Assembly (NCBI GenBank): GCA_046349435.1
Contig: JAXMCI010000013.1
Coordinates: 127,946-191,945 of the forward strand
DNA: 64,000 bases
Direction of reading: 5' to 3'
Source: JAXMCI01 sp046349435
GTDB lineage: Bacteria > Pseudomonadota > Alphaproteobacteria > Dongiales > Dongiaceae
The position numbers and the translations under genes were made by a program. Below are positions 23,301 through 36,243 of this stretch, piece by piece. The first letter of the stretch is position 1, and each line of letters starts with the position of its first letter. The notes below the pieces were generated by a model, which saw nothing but the letters and a program-made list of their open reading frames with translations, was not told where the DNA came from and did not search any database.

Positions 23301-24960
23301 CCTCGTCAACAACGTGACGCTGATCCAGGGCAACGTGCTGGAGAACAGCGTCGTCAGCGTCGGGCAGACCGGGATCAACCTCGCGTCGAGCGGTGGCGCG
23401 GTCAACCTGACGGGCAACGCCCTCACGGTGCAGGGCAATACGTTCAATGACGGCGGCCTGGTCGTCTCCAGCTCCGCCGTCAACTACGCCTCCACGGGCG
23501 GCGTCGTCACGCTGCAGAACAACAACACCACCATCCAGGCAAACTTCCTGACCGACAGCCCGATCGTCGTTGAAAGCTCGGTCGGCAACTTCGCCTCGAG
23601 CGGCGGCGTCGCCCAGGCGCTCGGCAACACGCTGGTGATCCAGGACAACACGCTCAGCGAGGCGCCGATCCTGGTGCTCGACTTCACGGTCAACGGCAGC
23701 GACGGCAACACCACGGGCGGCGTGGCCTCGGCCAGCGGCAACAACACGCAGATCCTCGGCAATTCCGGCTATGGCGGCGTCATCGTCCTCAGCACCGGGA
23801 GCAATGGCGCGACCAGCGGCGGCGCGGTGGCCGTCGTCAACAACAACTTCACCATCGACTCGAACTACCTCGGCGGCACCTCGATCGGTATCCTGGTCTT
23901 CGACGGGATTTCGCAGGAATCGGGCACCGGCGGCACCATCACGCTCGACAACGACTTCCAGATCACGAACAACCACGTCACCGGCGGCTTCTACAGCTCG
24001 GGCGGGATCAGCGCCAACGGAGCGATCCTCTTCTCGAGCATCCTCGAGAACAACAACACCTCGGGCGTGGGCGTCGCGTCCGACAGCGCCAGCATCGCCG
24101 GCAACAGCGTCGCTACGATCTTCGCGATCGCCGGCGCGGTGAACGGAACCTCCAGCAGCGGGTCCGGCAGCAGCGGCGCCGTCAGCATGACCAACACGCT
24201 GACCATCGACGGCAATTCCCTGTCGGACGGGGGGATCTTCGCCGCGACGTTCGTCGGCAACTCCGGGCCGAACGGCACGGCGCGCGCAACCAATGTCACC
24301 TCGATCGAGGACAACACGGTCAGCTCGGGCGGCCTCATCGTCCTCAACACTGCGAGCAACAGCGCCTCGGGCGGCGTCGTCAGCATGGGCAACACCCTCA
24401 ACATCAACCGCAACCTGATCAGCGACGACACCTTCGGGCTGGTCGTGGAGGAGGGTGCGGAGAACCGCAGCGGCAGCGCCAGCCTGTCGAGCACGCTGAA
24501 CATCATCGGCAACACGGTCACCAACGAGTCTCTCGGCATCCTGATCGGTGTCGCCGCGGAGTCGGCCAGCGTGTCGCAGAACGGCGTGATGACCGGCAAC
24601 ACCGTCACCGGCACCACCGGCATCCCCGTCTACTCGAGCTCCGCCTTCGCCATTGGAGCCGTCAACTTCTCGGCCGAGGAATCCAGCGGAGGCACTGTTT
24701 CGCAGGGCTTCGTGCTCACCAACAACCTGATCACCGAGAATTCCGCCAACGGCATCTTCACGCTCGCCAGCAGCGCCGGCGCCACGCAGTCGATCTCGCT
24801 GGCCGGCGGCAACGTGGTGACCAACAACACCGATTTCGGTCTGTACCTGGTCAACGCAGGCAGCCTCGCCACGGTGACGTTCCGGACGGATGCGACGAAC
24901 CTGACCGGCAATGGCAGCGGCCCGCTGCAGACCTCCGGCACGGTGACCGTGGTCCCCTAG
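20335..24960 (+). CDS. giant inverse-autotransporter-like surface protein with beta-helix passenger
   Basis: 1541 residues from the ATG at 20335 (AAGGGG upstream; an alternative in-frame start at 20275). Signal peptide to about residue 31 (AVAQ). Residues about 35-285 look like an intimin/invasin-type outer-membrane beta-barrel (GAGGAIGTEQSFGQVDMFIPVWQD, LGYRTQIDSDWIIGGYGFIDIQ, GFDGEVGWRLPIF, GLELRIPLG). Residues about 340-1541 are a long Asn/Gly/Ser/Thr-rich repeat array of the right-handed beta-helix kind (recurrent NNxTI..N and NGxGI motifs), nearly Cys-free and acidic. No Ig-like or LysM domains recognised. Likely exported and displayed through its own barrel; adhesin role is inferred. 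Confidence 0.8.
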   Translation: MGQVAGSRLRSRLLVGAAALAIGAPISERAVAQEAKWQPWLGAGGAIGTEQSFGQVDMFIPVWQDQTSLLFGDLRGTFTSSPTQEGNFGLGYRTQIDSDWIIGGYGFIDIQNSQNDNLFYQGSLGAEAMTVDWDFRINGYIPFNAGGQNVGDSNGGIHTSGNNIGVTHREEKPLYGFDGEVGWRLPIFPADGDMDVRAFIGGYYFANSDVDTVAGPRGRLEVRLYDLDFLGVQSRLTVDGEVQWDSPRGTQAFGGLELRIPLGVVTGTPGPKLSALDRRMVDRVQRDVNIVIQKYDSDPEDLIVDGLTVKTHTIVYAQAGANGNGTKDNPASLEDAPTIAAAKGQNAIIVVRGDSGDLVAGTDFTQGVQLLPGQVLVGGHAKVAVHSADGDVSATFKAPGKQATLVGTTSSANMINLATEAQNGVFGLNLNGAFYNGVFGLNNERVVINSNTITGAKNDGVYLFHNGATPVTSSFVWIERNTVTGNGGDGIDVTNVVTEGVAITQTVQIEENTADGNFFDGIIVYNRAVSSGSVISQTAIINDNVARGNGYAGIAPVNGASSFGSVVQNLLMDPNTVAYNGQVGTFAAGIFAFNFAYSGGAITQAATISDNVALGNTGAGILIGNQGDRGGVVSQTVAVDGNDARGNVYAGIDLANFASGGGSVTQVASLTDNVVNYNGRLPPGIQGSGLFLGHLVATGGVINQTVSVNGITANNNAGNGIAVANTGYGSGAAISQSVFISGAVARYNSNGILVQNRFNESDDSGASLSQVVAITGSQITANYYAGIAVSGEFSNGTNFTQSLAITGNLIAGNDFGGVMISNAVVNTISGGTAQLSQAIAIDSNTIAYNGGIFNATSGSAGITGYVSGGGIQIVLEADNFASSGNVNLNSSIGITNNLIRNNFAVGEYTGSSSSGTFTFGTNLLVERTGFNDANDGTVNINGNALTIANNTIVNHVYGSSASTQFFDVMLVDGAVNGTSSNPITGGTVNLVNNVTLIQGNVLENSVVSVGQTGINLASSGGAVNLTGNALTVQGNTFNDGGLVVSSSAVNYASTGGVVTLQNNNTTIQANFLTDSPIVVESSVGNFASSGGVAQALGNTLVIQDNTLSEAPILVLDFTVNGSDGNTTGGVASASGNNTQILGNSGYGGVIVLSTGSNGATSGGAVAVVNNNFTIDSNYLGGTSIGILVFDGISQESGTGGTITLDNDFQITNNHVTGGFYSSGGISANGAILFSSILENNNTSGVGVASDSASIAGNSVATIFAIAGAVNGTSSSGSGSSGAVSMTNTLTIDGNSLSDGGIFAATFVGNSGPNGTARATNVTSIEDNTVSSGGLIVLNTASNSASGGVVSMGNTLNINRNLISDDTFGLVVEEGAENRSGSASLSSTLNIIGNTVTNESLGILIGVAAESASVSQNGVMTGNTVTGTTGIPVYSSSAFAIGAVNFSAEESSGGTVSQGFVLTNNLITENSANGIFTLASSAGATQSISLAGGNVVTNNTDFGLYLVNAGSLATVTFRTDATNLTGNGSGPLQTSGTVTVVP

Positions 24961-24986
24961 TCGCCGAGGACAATTCCGTCGCGCGG

Positions 24987-25023
24987 CGGCGCGGCCCGGC
25001 AACGGGCCGCGCCGTTTCGTTTC
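24987..25023 (+). terminator. rho-independent terminator after the surface-protein gene
   Basis: Perfect 12-bp stem CGGCGCGGCCCG / CGGGCCGCGCCG with GCAA loop (24987-25014), followed by TTTCGTTT. Lies between the convergent surface-protein and P450 genes. Confidence 0.85.
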
Positions 25024-26377
25024 AGGGGGCTCGGAGCCGCTCCGGCGTCATCCAGAGGCCGCGCCGCGGGTGGAGATGGCCGAGCGAGGCGGGCTCCACC
25101 GCGCGGTCCGGCAGCAGCCGCGGCCGGAAGCGGCGCAGCAGGGTGGCCGCGACGGCCGCGATCTCCAGGGTCGCCAGCCCGGCACCGATGCAGACGCGCG
25201 GGCCGGCCCCGAACGGGATGTAGGCGAAGCGGTCGACGGCCGGCGCGCCGGCCGCGAACCGCGCCGGGTCGAACCGCTCCGGGTCCTGCCACAGGCGCCG
25301 ATGGCGGTGCAGCAGCCAGGGCACCACCGCGACATGCGAGCCGGCCGGCACCCGTACCCCCGCCACCTCGTCCTCGTCCTGGGCGAGCCGGCCGAGCACC
25401 GGCACGCTGGGATAGAGCCGCAGCGTCTCGTCGATCGCCGCGCGCAGCCGCGGCAGCCGCGCCAGGTCGGCGGCGGCGGCCGGCCGGTCGCCCAGTTCCG
25501 TGCGCAGCTCGTCGACGACGCCGTCGCGGACCGCCGGGTGGAGGTCGAGCAGGTAGAAAAGCCAGGTCAGCGCCATCGCCGTGGTGACGTGCCCGGCCAG
25601 CAGCAGCGTGACCAGATGGTCCTGGCGCTCGGCCGCGGTCAGGCCGCGCTGCGTCTGCTCGCGCTGCGCCTGGTCGAGCAGCCCGAGCAGGCTGCCGTCG
25701 GCGGCGGCACCCGACATGTCGGCGATGGCGCGGCGCAGCGGCCCGGTGGTGAGCCGCGCGGCGCGGCGCCCGAGCCGCCGGCCGGCTGCGTCGGGCAATC
25801 CCAGCAGCACCAGCCCCTCGACCGCCATGCTGGCCAGCCCGTAGCGGTCGTTGGCGCGGGTCACCGCGTCGAGCCGCCGGCCGGGGATGCCGAACAGGGT
25901 CTCGGCGATGATCTCCAGCGTCAGCCGGGTCATCTCCCGCGCCATGTCGAGCGGCCGGCCGGCGGGCCGTGCCGCCCAGTCCGCCGCCAGCCGCTCGGCG
26001 GCGGCGACGAAGCCGGGCACGAAGCGGTCGAGCAGCGCCGGGCGGAAGGCCGGCGCCGCCAGCCGGCGCAGCCTCTGCCAGGCCGCGCCGTCGGTGGTCA
26101 GCAGCGACTGGCCCATCAGCGGCTCCAGCCAGCGGCGCTGCTTGGGCGGCCTCAGATAGTTCGCGGCATTGGCCTGCAGCACGTGCCGCACCCCGGCCGG
26201 GTCGTTGACCAGCAGCCATTGCCGCCCGCCGAACTGGCGCGCCAGCATCGGCGCCTCGTAGGCCTCGCGCGGATAGACCGCGATCGAGTTGGCGAGGCGC
26301 AGCGGGTGGAGCAGCCGGTCGCGCCGGCCGGGCCAGTCCTCCGGCGGGATCGGCGCGGCGGGCCGGGGCCGGTCCAT
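25022..26377 (-). CDS. cytochrome P450 (copy 1 of a tandem pair)
   Basis: 451 residues. I-helix LLLAGHVTTAMALTWLFYLL (AGxxT oxygen-activation motif), ExxR in AIDETLRLYPSVP, and heme-binding FAYIPFGAGPRVCIGAG with the cysteine ligand. N terminus lacks a membrane anchor (MDRPRPAAPIPPEDWPG), so it is soluble. Requires an external ferredoxin/reductase, and none is encoded nearby. Starts 6 bp after the stop of the second P450 gene, the two being about half identical by eye; substrate unknown. Confidence 0.93.
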   Translation of the reverse strand: MDRPRPAAPIPPEDWPGRRDRLLHPLRLANSIAVYPREAYEAPMLARQFGGRQWLLVNDPAGVRHVLQANAANYLRPPKQRRWLEPLMGQSLLTTDGAAWQRLRRLAAPAFRPALLDRFVPGFVAAAERLAADWAARPAGRPLDMAREMTRLTLEIIAETLFGIPGRRLDAVTRANDRYGLASMAVEGLVLLGLPDAAGRRLGRRAARLTTGPLRRAIADMSGAAADGSLLGLLDQAQREQTQRGLTAAERQDHLVTLLLAGHVTTAMALTWLFYLLDLHPAVRDGVVDELRTELGDRPAAAADLARLPRLRAAIDETLRLYPSVPVLGRLAQDEDEVAGVRVPAGSHVAVVPWLLHRHRRLWQDPERFDPARFAAGAPAVDRFAYIPFGAGPRVCIGAGLATLEIAAVAATLLRRFRPRLLPDRAVEPASLGHLHPRRGLWMTPERLRAP

Positions 26378-26383
26378 CGCTGC

Positions 26384-27742
26384 TCAGCGCCGCTCGATCA
26401 GCATCGGCAGGCCGCCGCGCGGCTGCAGATGGCCGCGCGCCACCACCTCGACCGCCTGGCCGGGCGGCAGCACCGGCGCGAAGCGGCGGCCGAGCACCGC
26501 CAGCACCGTGAGCATCTCCGACATGGCGAAGCTGGCGCCGACGCAGACCCGTGGGCCGCCGCCGAACGGGATGTGGGCGAAGCGCGGGATCGCCTCGCGC
26601 CGCTCCGGCGCGAAGCGCTCGGGATCGAACAGCTCGGGCTGGGCCCAGAGGCGGCGGTGCCGCTGCACCAGCCAGGGCGACACCGTCACCCGCGCCCCGG
26701 CCGGGATGGCAAGCCCGCAGACCCGGTCGGCGGCCAGCGCCTCGTGGCCGATCGCCGGGATCACCGGATAGAGCCGCAGCGTCTCCTCGATCACCATCCG
26801 GCAATAGGCCAGCCGCTCCAGGTCCGCCGCCTCGGGGGCACGGCCCTGGAGCACCGCGGCGAGCTCCGCCTCGACCCGCGTCCGCACCGCCGGCGCCAGG
26901 GCCAGCAGGTACCAGAGGAAGCAGAGCGTCATCGCGGTGGTGGCGTGCCCGGCCATCAGCACGGTGGCGATCAGGTCCTCGACCTCGCGGGCCGACATGG
27001 CGGGCCGGCCGGGCTCGGCCGCGCGGGCCCGCATCAGCAGCCCGAGCAGCCCCTGCGGCTCGCCCTCGAGCAGGCCCGCCACCAGCCGGCGCAGCGGCCG
27101 CCCGGCGCGGCGCGCGAAGCGGCGGTTGAGCGGCGGCCCGAGCCGCTCCGGCAGGCCGGCGCCGATCAGCATCTCGACCAGCCCGGCCGCGGCCAGGTAG
27201 CGCCGGGCGCCGTCCAGCACCGCGTCGAGCCCCGCCATCTCGGCGCCGAACATGGTGCGCCCGATCAGCCGCAGGGTGAGCAGCTGCATCTCGTCGGCCA
27301 TGTCGACCGGCCGGCCGGCGGCGGCGAAGCGCTCCCAGCGCGCGGCCCAGAGCGCCGCCTCGGCGGCGAACATCGGCACGAACCCGGCGACGTTGGCGAC
27401 GCGGAAGGCCGGCGCGATGGCGCGGCGCTGGCGCTGCCACTCCTCGCCGTCGGCGGTGATCACGGAGTGGCCGAGCAAGGGCGTCAGCATGCGCCGCACC
27501 TTGGGCGCCTTGACGTAGTTCGGCTGGTTGGCCTGCAGCACGTGGCCGACCCCTTCGGGGTCGTTCACCAGGAAGTGCGGCCGGCCGCCGAAGCGGCGCT
27601 CGACGATCGGCCGCTCATAGACCTCCGCGGGATAGAGCGCGATGGTGTTGAAGAGCCGCCAGGGCCGCAGCAGCCGGTCGGCGCCGCTCGGCCAGTCCGC
27701 CGGCGGCACCGGGGCGGCCGGCCGGATCGGCGCCGCGGCCAT
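26384..27742 (-). CDS. cytochrome P450 (copy 2 of a tandem pair)
   Basis: 452 residues. I-helix VLMAGHATTAMTLCFLWYLL, ExxR in VIEETLRLYPVIP, heme motif FAHIPFGGGPRVCVGAS. N-terminal proline-rich PVPPADWPSGADRLLRPWRLFNTIALYP parallels copy 1, showing a local duplication. Same operon as copy 1 and downstream of the NeuD-like gene (50 bp). The start codon is embedded in a 17-bp tandem repeat. Substrate unknown. Confidence 0.93.
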   Translation of the reverse strand: MAAAPIRPAAPVPPADWPSGADRLLRPWRLFNTIALYPAEVYERPIVERRFGGRPHFLVNDPEGVGHVLQANQPNYVKAPKVRRMLTPLLGHSVITADGEEWQRQRRAIAPAFRVANVAGFVPMFAAEAALWAARWERFAAAGRPVDMADEMQLLTLRLIGRTMFGAEMAGLDAVLDGARRYLAAAGLVEMLIGAGLPERLGPPLNRRFARRAGRPLRRLVAGLLEGEPQGLLGLLMRARAAEPGRPAMSAREVEDLIATVLMAGHATTAMTLCFLWYLLALAPAVRTRVEAELAAVLQGRAPEAADLERLAYCRMVIEETLRLYPVIPAIGHEALAADRVCGLAIPAGARVTVSPWLVQRHRRLWAQPELFDPERFAPERREAIPRFAHIPFGGGPRVCVGASFAMSEMLTVLAVLGRRFAPVLPPGQAVEVVARGHLQPRGGLPMLIERR

Positions 27743-27800
27743 CAGGAACGCCGGCCCATCAGGAAGGCCGGGCCATCAGGAGCGTCGACCCATCACGACC
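27740..27800. repeat. 17-bp tandem repeat covering the start codon of the second P450 gene
   Basis: Units beginning CATCAGGA at 27740, 27757 and 27774, with a degenerate fourth CATCACGA at 27791; period 17 bp. On the coding strand each unit carries TCCTGATG, so several ATGs preceded by similar context occur in different frames. Confidence 0.8.
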
Positions 27801-28419
27801 GACGGACCGTGCGGGCCGGGGTGCCGTGGGCGAGCACGCCGTCCGGCAGGTCGTTCATCACCGTCGCGCCGGCGGCGACGCTGACCCCGGCGCCGATGGC
27901 GATGCCCTGCATCACCCGGGCGCCGGCGCCGAGCACCGTGCCGGGGCCGAGCCGCGCCGCGCCGCCGAGGCCGGCATAGGGCAGCAGCGAGCAGAGGTCG
28001 CCGATCACCGAATCATGGCCCGCCCCGGCGAAGCAGGCGAGGTAGACATGGTCGCCGAGCCGCACGTCGCCCGCCGCCACTGCGAAGGGCGCGACGACGC
28101 AGCCCTGGCCCAGCCGGGCATGCGGCGAGACCGCGGCGCGGCGGTCGACGAAGCCCTGCCAGCGGAAGCCGAACCGGGCATACATGTCGAGCACCGTGCG
28201 CTTGGCCTCGGGCATGCCGATGGCGAGCAGCGCATCGCGGCAGGAGAGGTCGTAGGCGTCCGGGGCGACGACGTCGTAGCCCAGCACCGTGGGCTCGGCG
28301 ACCTCGTCGAGCAGGCAGAGGATGCGGTACCCGCCATCCTCCTCGAGATAGCCGATCAGGTCCTTGGCCTGGCCGCGCGCGCCGACCAGCACGATCTCCT
28401 TGCGCGCGCGGACCGTCAC
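27793..28419 (-). CDS. NeuD/PglD-like sugar O-acyltransferase
   Basis: About 208 residues. The N-terminal EIVLVGARGQAKDLIGYLEED is the PglD/NeuD-type nucleotide-sugar-binding domain. The C-terminal half carries left-handed parallel beta-helix hexapeptide repeats (VVAPFAVAAGDVRLGDHVYLACFAGAGHDSVIGD...) ending VMNDLPDGVLAHGTPAR, typical of acetyl-CoA-dependent O- or N-acetyltransferases for surface sugars. Start uncertain: GTG 28419 follows GAGGAG closely; GTG 28443 is the alternative. Divergent from the GT41-like gene. Confidence 0.8.
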   Translation of the reverse strand: MTVRARKEIVLVGARGQAKDLIGYLEEDGGYRILCLLDEVAEPTVLGYDVVAPDAYDLSCRDALLAIGMPEAKRTVLDMYARFGFRWQGFVDRRAAVSPHARLGQGCVVAPFAVAAGDVRLGDHVYLACFAGAGHDSVIGDLCSLLPYAGLGGAARLGPGTVLGAGARVMQGIAIGAGVSVAAGATVMNDLPDGVLAHGTPARTVRRS

Positions 28420-28581
28420 TTCTCCTCGCCCCCCGGGCTGCACGGGGGCCGATGCCCCGCGCGGGCGAGATTACACGAGCGGGCGCGCGGCTGGCGACGG
28501 CGATCGGGCCGGCATGCGGGGATGGCCCAGGGACGGTGCCGGCTGCTGACGGGACAGGACCGATTTGCTAAGGTCCCGCCG

Positions 28582-30510
28582 GTGTATCTCTCGACCAACT
28601 ATCGCAGCGCCGCGGCGCAGCCGGTCGTCGTGCCGGCCGCCGCGCCGGCCGTCACCCCGCTGCAGGCCGCGGTCGCGCACCACCGGGCCGGCCGGCTGGC
28701 GGAGGCCGAGCAGCTCTACCGCGCGATCCTGGCCCAGCGCCCCGACCAGGCCGAGGTGCTCGACTATCTCGGCGTCCTGCTGCACCAGCAGGGCCGCAAC
28801 GAGGAGGCGCTCCGCCTGATCCAGGCGGCAGTCGACCGCATGCCGCAGCGCGCCGGCTTCCGCAGCGACCTCGGCACGGTGCACCAGCAGATGGGCGACC
28901 TCGATGCCGCGGTCGCCTGCTTCCGCCAGGCGCTGGCGATCGAGCCGGGCTTCGCCGACGGGCACTACAATCTCGGCAACGCGCTCTCGCTGCAGGGCAA
29001 GCGCGACGAGGCGGCGATCAGCTACCGCCGGGCGCTGACGCTCAACCCCCAGCACGTCCGCGCCCAATACAACCTGGCCAACCTGCACCATGCCATGGGC
29101 CGCGGCACCGAGGCGCTGGAGGGCATGCGCCGGGCGGTCACGCTCGATCCCCGGCTGCCGGGCGCCTGGGGGGTGATCGGCGCGATCGCCTGGAGCCGCG
29201 GCCGGCTGGAGGAGGCGGCCGACGCCTATCGCCGGGCCGTCGAGATCGATGCCGCCCAGTACAAGGTGCACAGCGACCTGATCTACCTGCTGACCTACAA
29301 CGGCCTGGCGAGCGAGGCCGAGATCCTCGCCGAGGCGCGCCGCTGGGAGAGCCGCCACGCCCTGCCGCTGGCCGGGCTGCTGCCGCCGCCGCCCAACCCG
29401 CCCGAGCCCGGCCGGCGGCTGCGCGTCGGCTATGTCTCGCCCGACTTCCGCAGCCACTGCGTCGCCCATTTCATCGAGCCGGTGCTCACCCGGCACCACC
29501 GCGGCGCCTTCGAGATCTTCTGCTATGCCGAGGTGAAGAAGCCCGACGCGGCGACCGCCCGCCTGCAGAAGGCCGCCGACCACTGGCGCGACACGGTCGG
29601 GCGCAGCGACCAGGAGGTGGCGGCCATGGTGCGCGCCGACGGCATCGACATCCTGGTCGACCTCGCCGGCCACACCGCCGACAGCCGGCTGCAGATCTTC
29701 GGCGCGCGGCCGGCCCCGGTGCAGGTCACCTGGATCGGCTTCCTCGGCACCACCGGGCTCGGCTCGATCGACTACATCTTCGGCAACCCGTCGATGATCC
29801 CCGAGGCGCACCGCGCCCACTTCTCCGAGCGGGTCTGGGACCTCGAGGCCTATTGCGCCTTCGAGCATCCGGTGGCGAGCCCGGCGCCGCGCCCGGCCCC
29901 GGCGCTGGCCCGCGGCCACGTCACCTTCGGCTGCTTCAACAACGCCGCCAAGATCCGCGAGCCGGCGCTGGCCGCCTGGGCCCGCATCATGGCGGCCGTG
30001 CCCGATGCCCGCCTGATCCTGAAGTCGGCGCCGCTCGGCGACCCCGACACCGCGGCGGAGTTCGGCCGGCGCCTGGCCGCGCTCGGCGTCGGGCCGGACC
30101 GCGTCGAGTTCCGCGGCGCCAGCATGTTCGAGGAATATCTGCGCAGCTACGGCGACATCGACGTGGCGCTCGACCCCTTCCCGGCCAATGGCGGCACGAC
30201 CACCCGCGACACCCTGCTGATGGGCGTGCCGCTGGTGACCTTGTGGGGCGAGACCTTCGCCAGCCGGACCGGCGGGGCGACGCTGGCCGCGCTCGGGCTG
30301 GAGGAGCTCGCCGCGCCGACCGTCGACCGCTATGTCGAGATCGCCGTCGACCTGGCGCGCGATCCGGCGCGGCTGGACCGGCTGCGGCCCGAGATCCGCC
30401 GCCGGGTCGAGCAGTCGATCATCTCCGACCCGGCGGCGCTGACCCGCGAGGTCGAGGCCGCCTTCCGGTCGATGTGGCAGCGCTGGTGCGCCGGCCGGAC
30501 CGCGACGTGA
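28582..30510 (+). CDS. TPR-containing glycosyltransferase, GT41 (O-GlcNAc transferase-like)
   Basis: 642 residues from the GTG at 28582 (AAGG about 9 nt upstream). Residues about 25-265 hold six to seven TPRs (AEQLYRAILAQRPDQAEVLDYLGVLL; AVACFRQALAIEPGFADGHYNLGNAL; YRRALTLNPQHVRAQYNLANL). From about residue 280 comes the GT41 catalytic region: RRLRVGYVSPDFRSHCVAHFIEPVL, PVQVTWIGFLGTTGLGSIDYI, VTFGCFNNAAKI, and PANGGTTTRDTLLMGVPLVTL. Bacterial members glycosylate proteins such as flagellins or build glycans. GTGA overlap with the DegT gene. Confidence 0.9.
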   Translation: MYLSTNYRSAAAQPVVVPAAAPAVTPLQAAVAHHRAGRLAEAEQLYRAILAQRPDQAEVLDYLGVLLHQQGRNEEALRLIQAAVDRMPQRAGFRSDLGTVHQQMGDLDAAVACFRQALAIEPGFADGHYNLGNALSLQGKRDEAAISYRRALTLNPQHVRAQYNLANLHHAMGRGTEALEGMRRAVTLDPRLPGAWGVIGAIAWSRGRLEEAADAYRRAVEIDAAQYKVHSDLIYLLTYNGLASEAEILAEARRWESRHALPLAGLLPPPPNPPEPGRRLRVGYVSPDFRSHCVAHFIEPVLTRHHRGAFEIFCYAEVKKPDAATARLQKAADHWRDTVGRSDQEVAAMVRADGIDILVDLAGHTADSRLQIFGARPAPVQVTWIGFLGTTGLGSIDYIFGNPSMIPEAHRAHFSERVWDLEAYCAFEHPVASPAPRPAPALARGHVTFGCFNNAAKIREPALAAWARIMAAVPDARLILKSAPLGDPDTAAEFGRRLAALGVGPDRVEFRGASMFEEYLRSYGDIDVALDPFPANGGTTTRDTLLMGVPLVTLWGETFASRTGGATLAALGLEELAAPTVDRYVEIAVDLARDPARLDRLRPEIRRRVEQSIISDPAALTREVEAAFRSMWQRWCAGRTAT

Positions 30511-31661
30511 GCGCGCCGCCGCCGCGCATCCCGGTCGGCCGGCCGCTGCTGCCCGGCGCCGCGGCGATCCGGCCCTATCTCGACGAGATCGACGCCAATC
30601 GCTGGTACTCCAACTACGGGCCGCTGGCCCGCCGGCTGCAGGACCGGCTGACCGCGACGGTGCGCTGGCCCGGCGGCGAGCCCGGCGCGGTGGTGAGCTG
30701 CGCCAACGCCACCCTCGGCCTGACGCTGGCGCTGATGGCGCAGGAGCCGGCGCCCGGCTCGCTCTGCCTGATGCCGGCCTGGACCTTCGTCGCCTCGCCG
30801 CTCGCCGCCCGCATGGCCGGGCTGGTGCCCTGGTTCGCCGACGTCGCGGCGGAGGATTGGGCGATCAGCCCGGCGATCGCCGAGCGGGCGATCGCCGCGG
30901 CGCCCGGGCCGGTCGGCGCGGTGATGCCGGTGGCGCCCTTCGGACGGCCGCCCGACACCGCCGCCTGGGACGATTTCGCCGCCGCGAGCGGGCTGCCGGT
31001 GGTGATCGACGCCGCCGCCGGCTTCGACGGCATCGCCGCCGGGCGCTGCCCGGTGGTGGTCAGCCTGCACGCCACCAAGGCGCTCGGCATCGGCGAGGGC
31101 GGCTTCGTCGCCGCCACCGACCGGGCGCTGCTCAAGGCGATCGCCCAGCGCGCCAATTTCGGCTTCTGGGGCAATCGCGAGACGGCGCTGCCGGCGACCA
31201 ACGCCAAGATGAGCGAGTATCACGCCGCGGTCGGGCTGGCGGCGCTCGACGGCTGGCCGGAGCGGCGCGCCGCCTTCGCCGCCGTGGCCGCCGGCTACCG
31301 CCGCGCGCTGGCCGGCAGCGGCGTGCGGCTGCCGGACGGGCTGGGCGAGGCCTGGGTCGCCTCGACCATGGTGGTCGGCTATGACGGCCCGCCGCCGGCC
31401 GCACTCGCCGCGCGGCTGGCCGAGGCGGGCATCGAGACCCGCGCCTGGTGGGGCGAGGGCTGCCACCGCGCGGCGCTGTTCGCCGACGCGCCGCGCACCG
31501 ACCTGCCGGTCACCGAGGCGCTGGCCCGCTCGACCATCGGGCTGCCCTGCCACGCCGACCTCGCCGCCGCCGACATCGCGGCGGTGGCCGAGGCGCTCGG
31601 CCAGGCGCTGGCAGAACCGGCGGCCGAACCGGCCGCGGAGCGCCGCCGCGCCCGCGGCTGA
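30507..31661 (+). CDS. DegT/DnrJ/EryC1-family PLP sugar aminotransferase
   Basis: 384 residues from GTG 30507, overlapping the GT41 stop by 4 nt. PLP lysine in SLHATKALGIGEGGFVA; conserved DANRWYSNYGPLARRL and MSEYHAAVGLAALDGWPERR. These enzymes aminate NDP-keto-sugars for O-antigen or glycan synthesis. With the neighbouring NeuD-like acyltransferase and GT41 transferase it suggests an N-acylated amino sugar used in surface or protein glycosylation (inference). Ends with an Ala/Arg-rich low-complexity tail. Confidence 0.9.
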   Translation: MSAPPPRIPVGRPLLPGAAAIRPYLDEIDANRWYSNYGPLARRLQDRLTATVRWPGGEPGAVVSCANATLGLTLALMAQEPAPGSLCLMPAWTFVASPLAARMAGLVPWFADVAAEDWAISPAIAERAIAAAPGPVGAVMPVAPFGRPPDTAAWDDFAAASGLPVVIDAAAGFDGIAAGRCPVVVSLHATKALGIGEGGFVAATDRALLKAIAQRANFGFWGNRETALPATNAKMSEYHAAVGLAALDGWPERRAAFAAVAAGYRRALAGSGVRLPDGLGEAWVASTMVVGYDGPPPAALAARLAEAGIETRAWWGEGCHRAALFADAPRTDLPVTEALARSTIGLPCHADLAAADIAAVAEALGQALAEPAAEPAAERRRARG

Positions 31662-31676
31662 GCCGCCGGCTACCCC

Positions 31677-36227
<4,551 letters not shown>

Positions 36228-36243
36228 CTCGACCGCTCCCCGC

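Noticed and set aside
20251..25002. Minus-strand open frame of about 1580 codons across the surface-protein region
   Set aside because: It is the exact antisense of the beta-helix gene; long open frames opposite GC-rich repetitive genes are common, and it has no start context, signal peptide or domain, only Asp/Val/Arg/Ala repeats.
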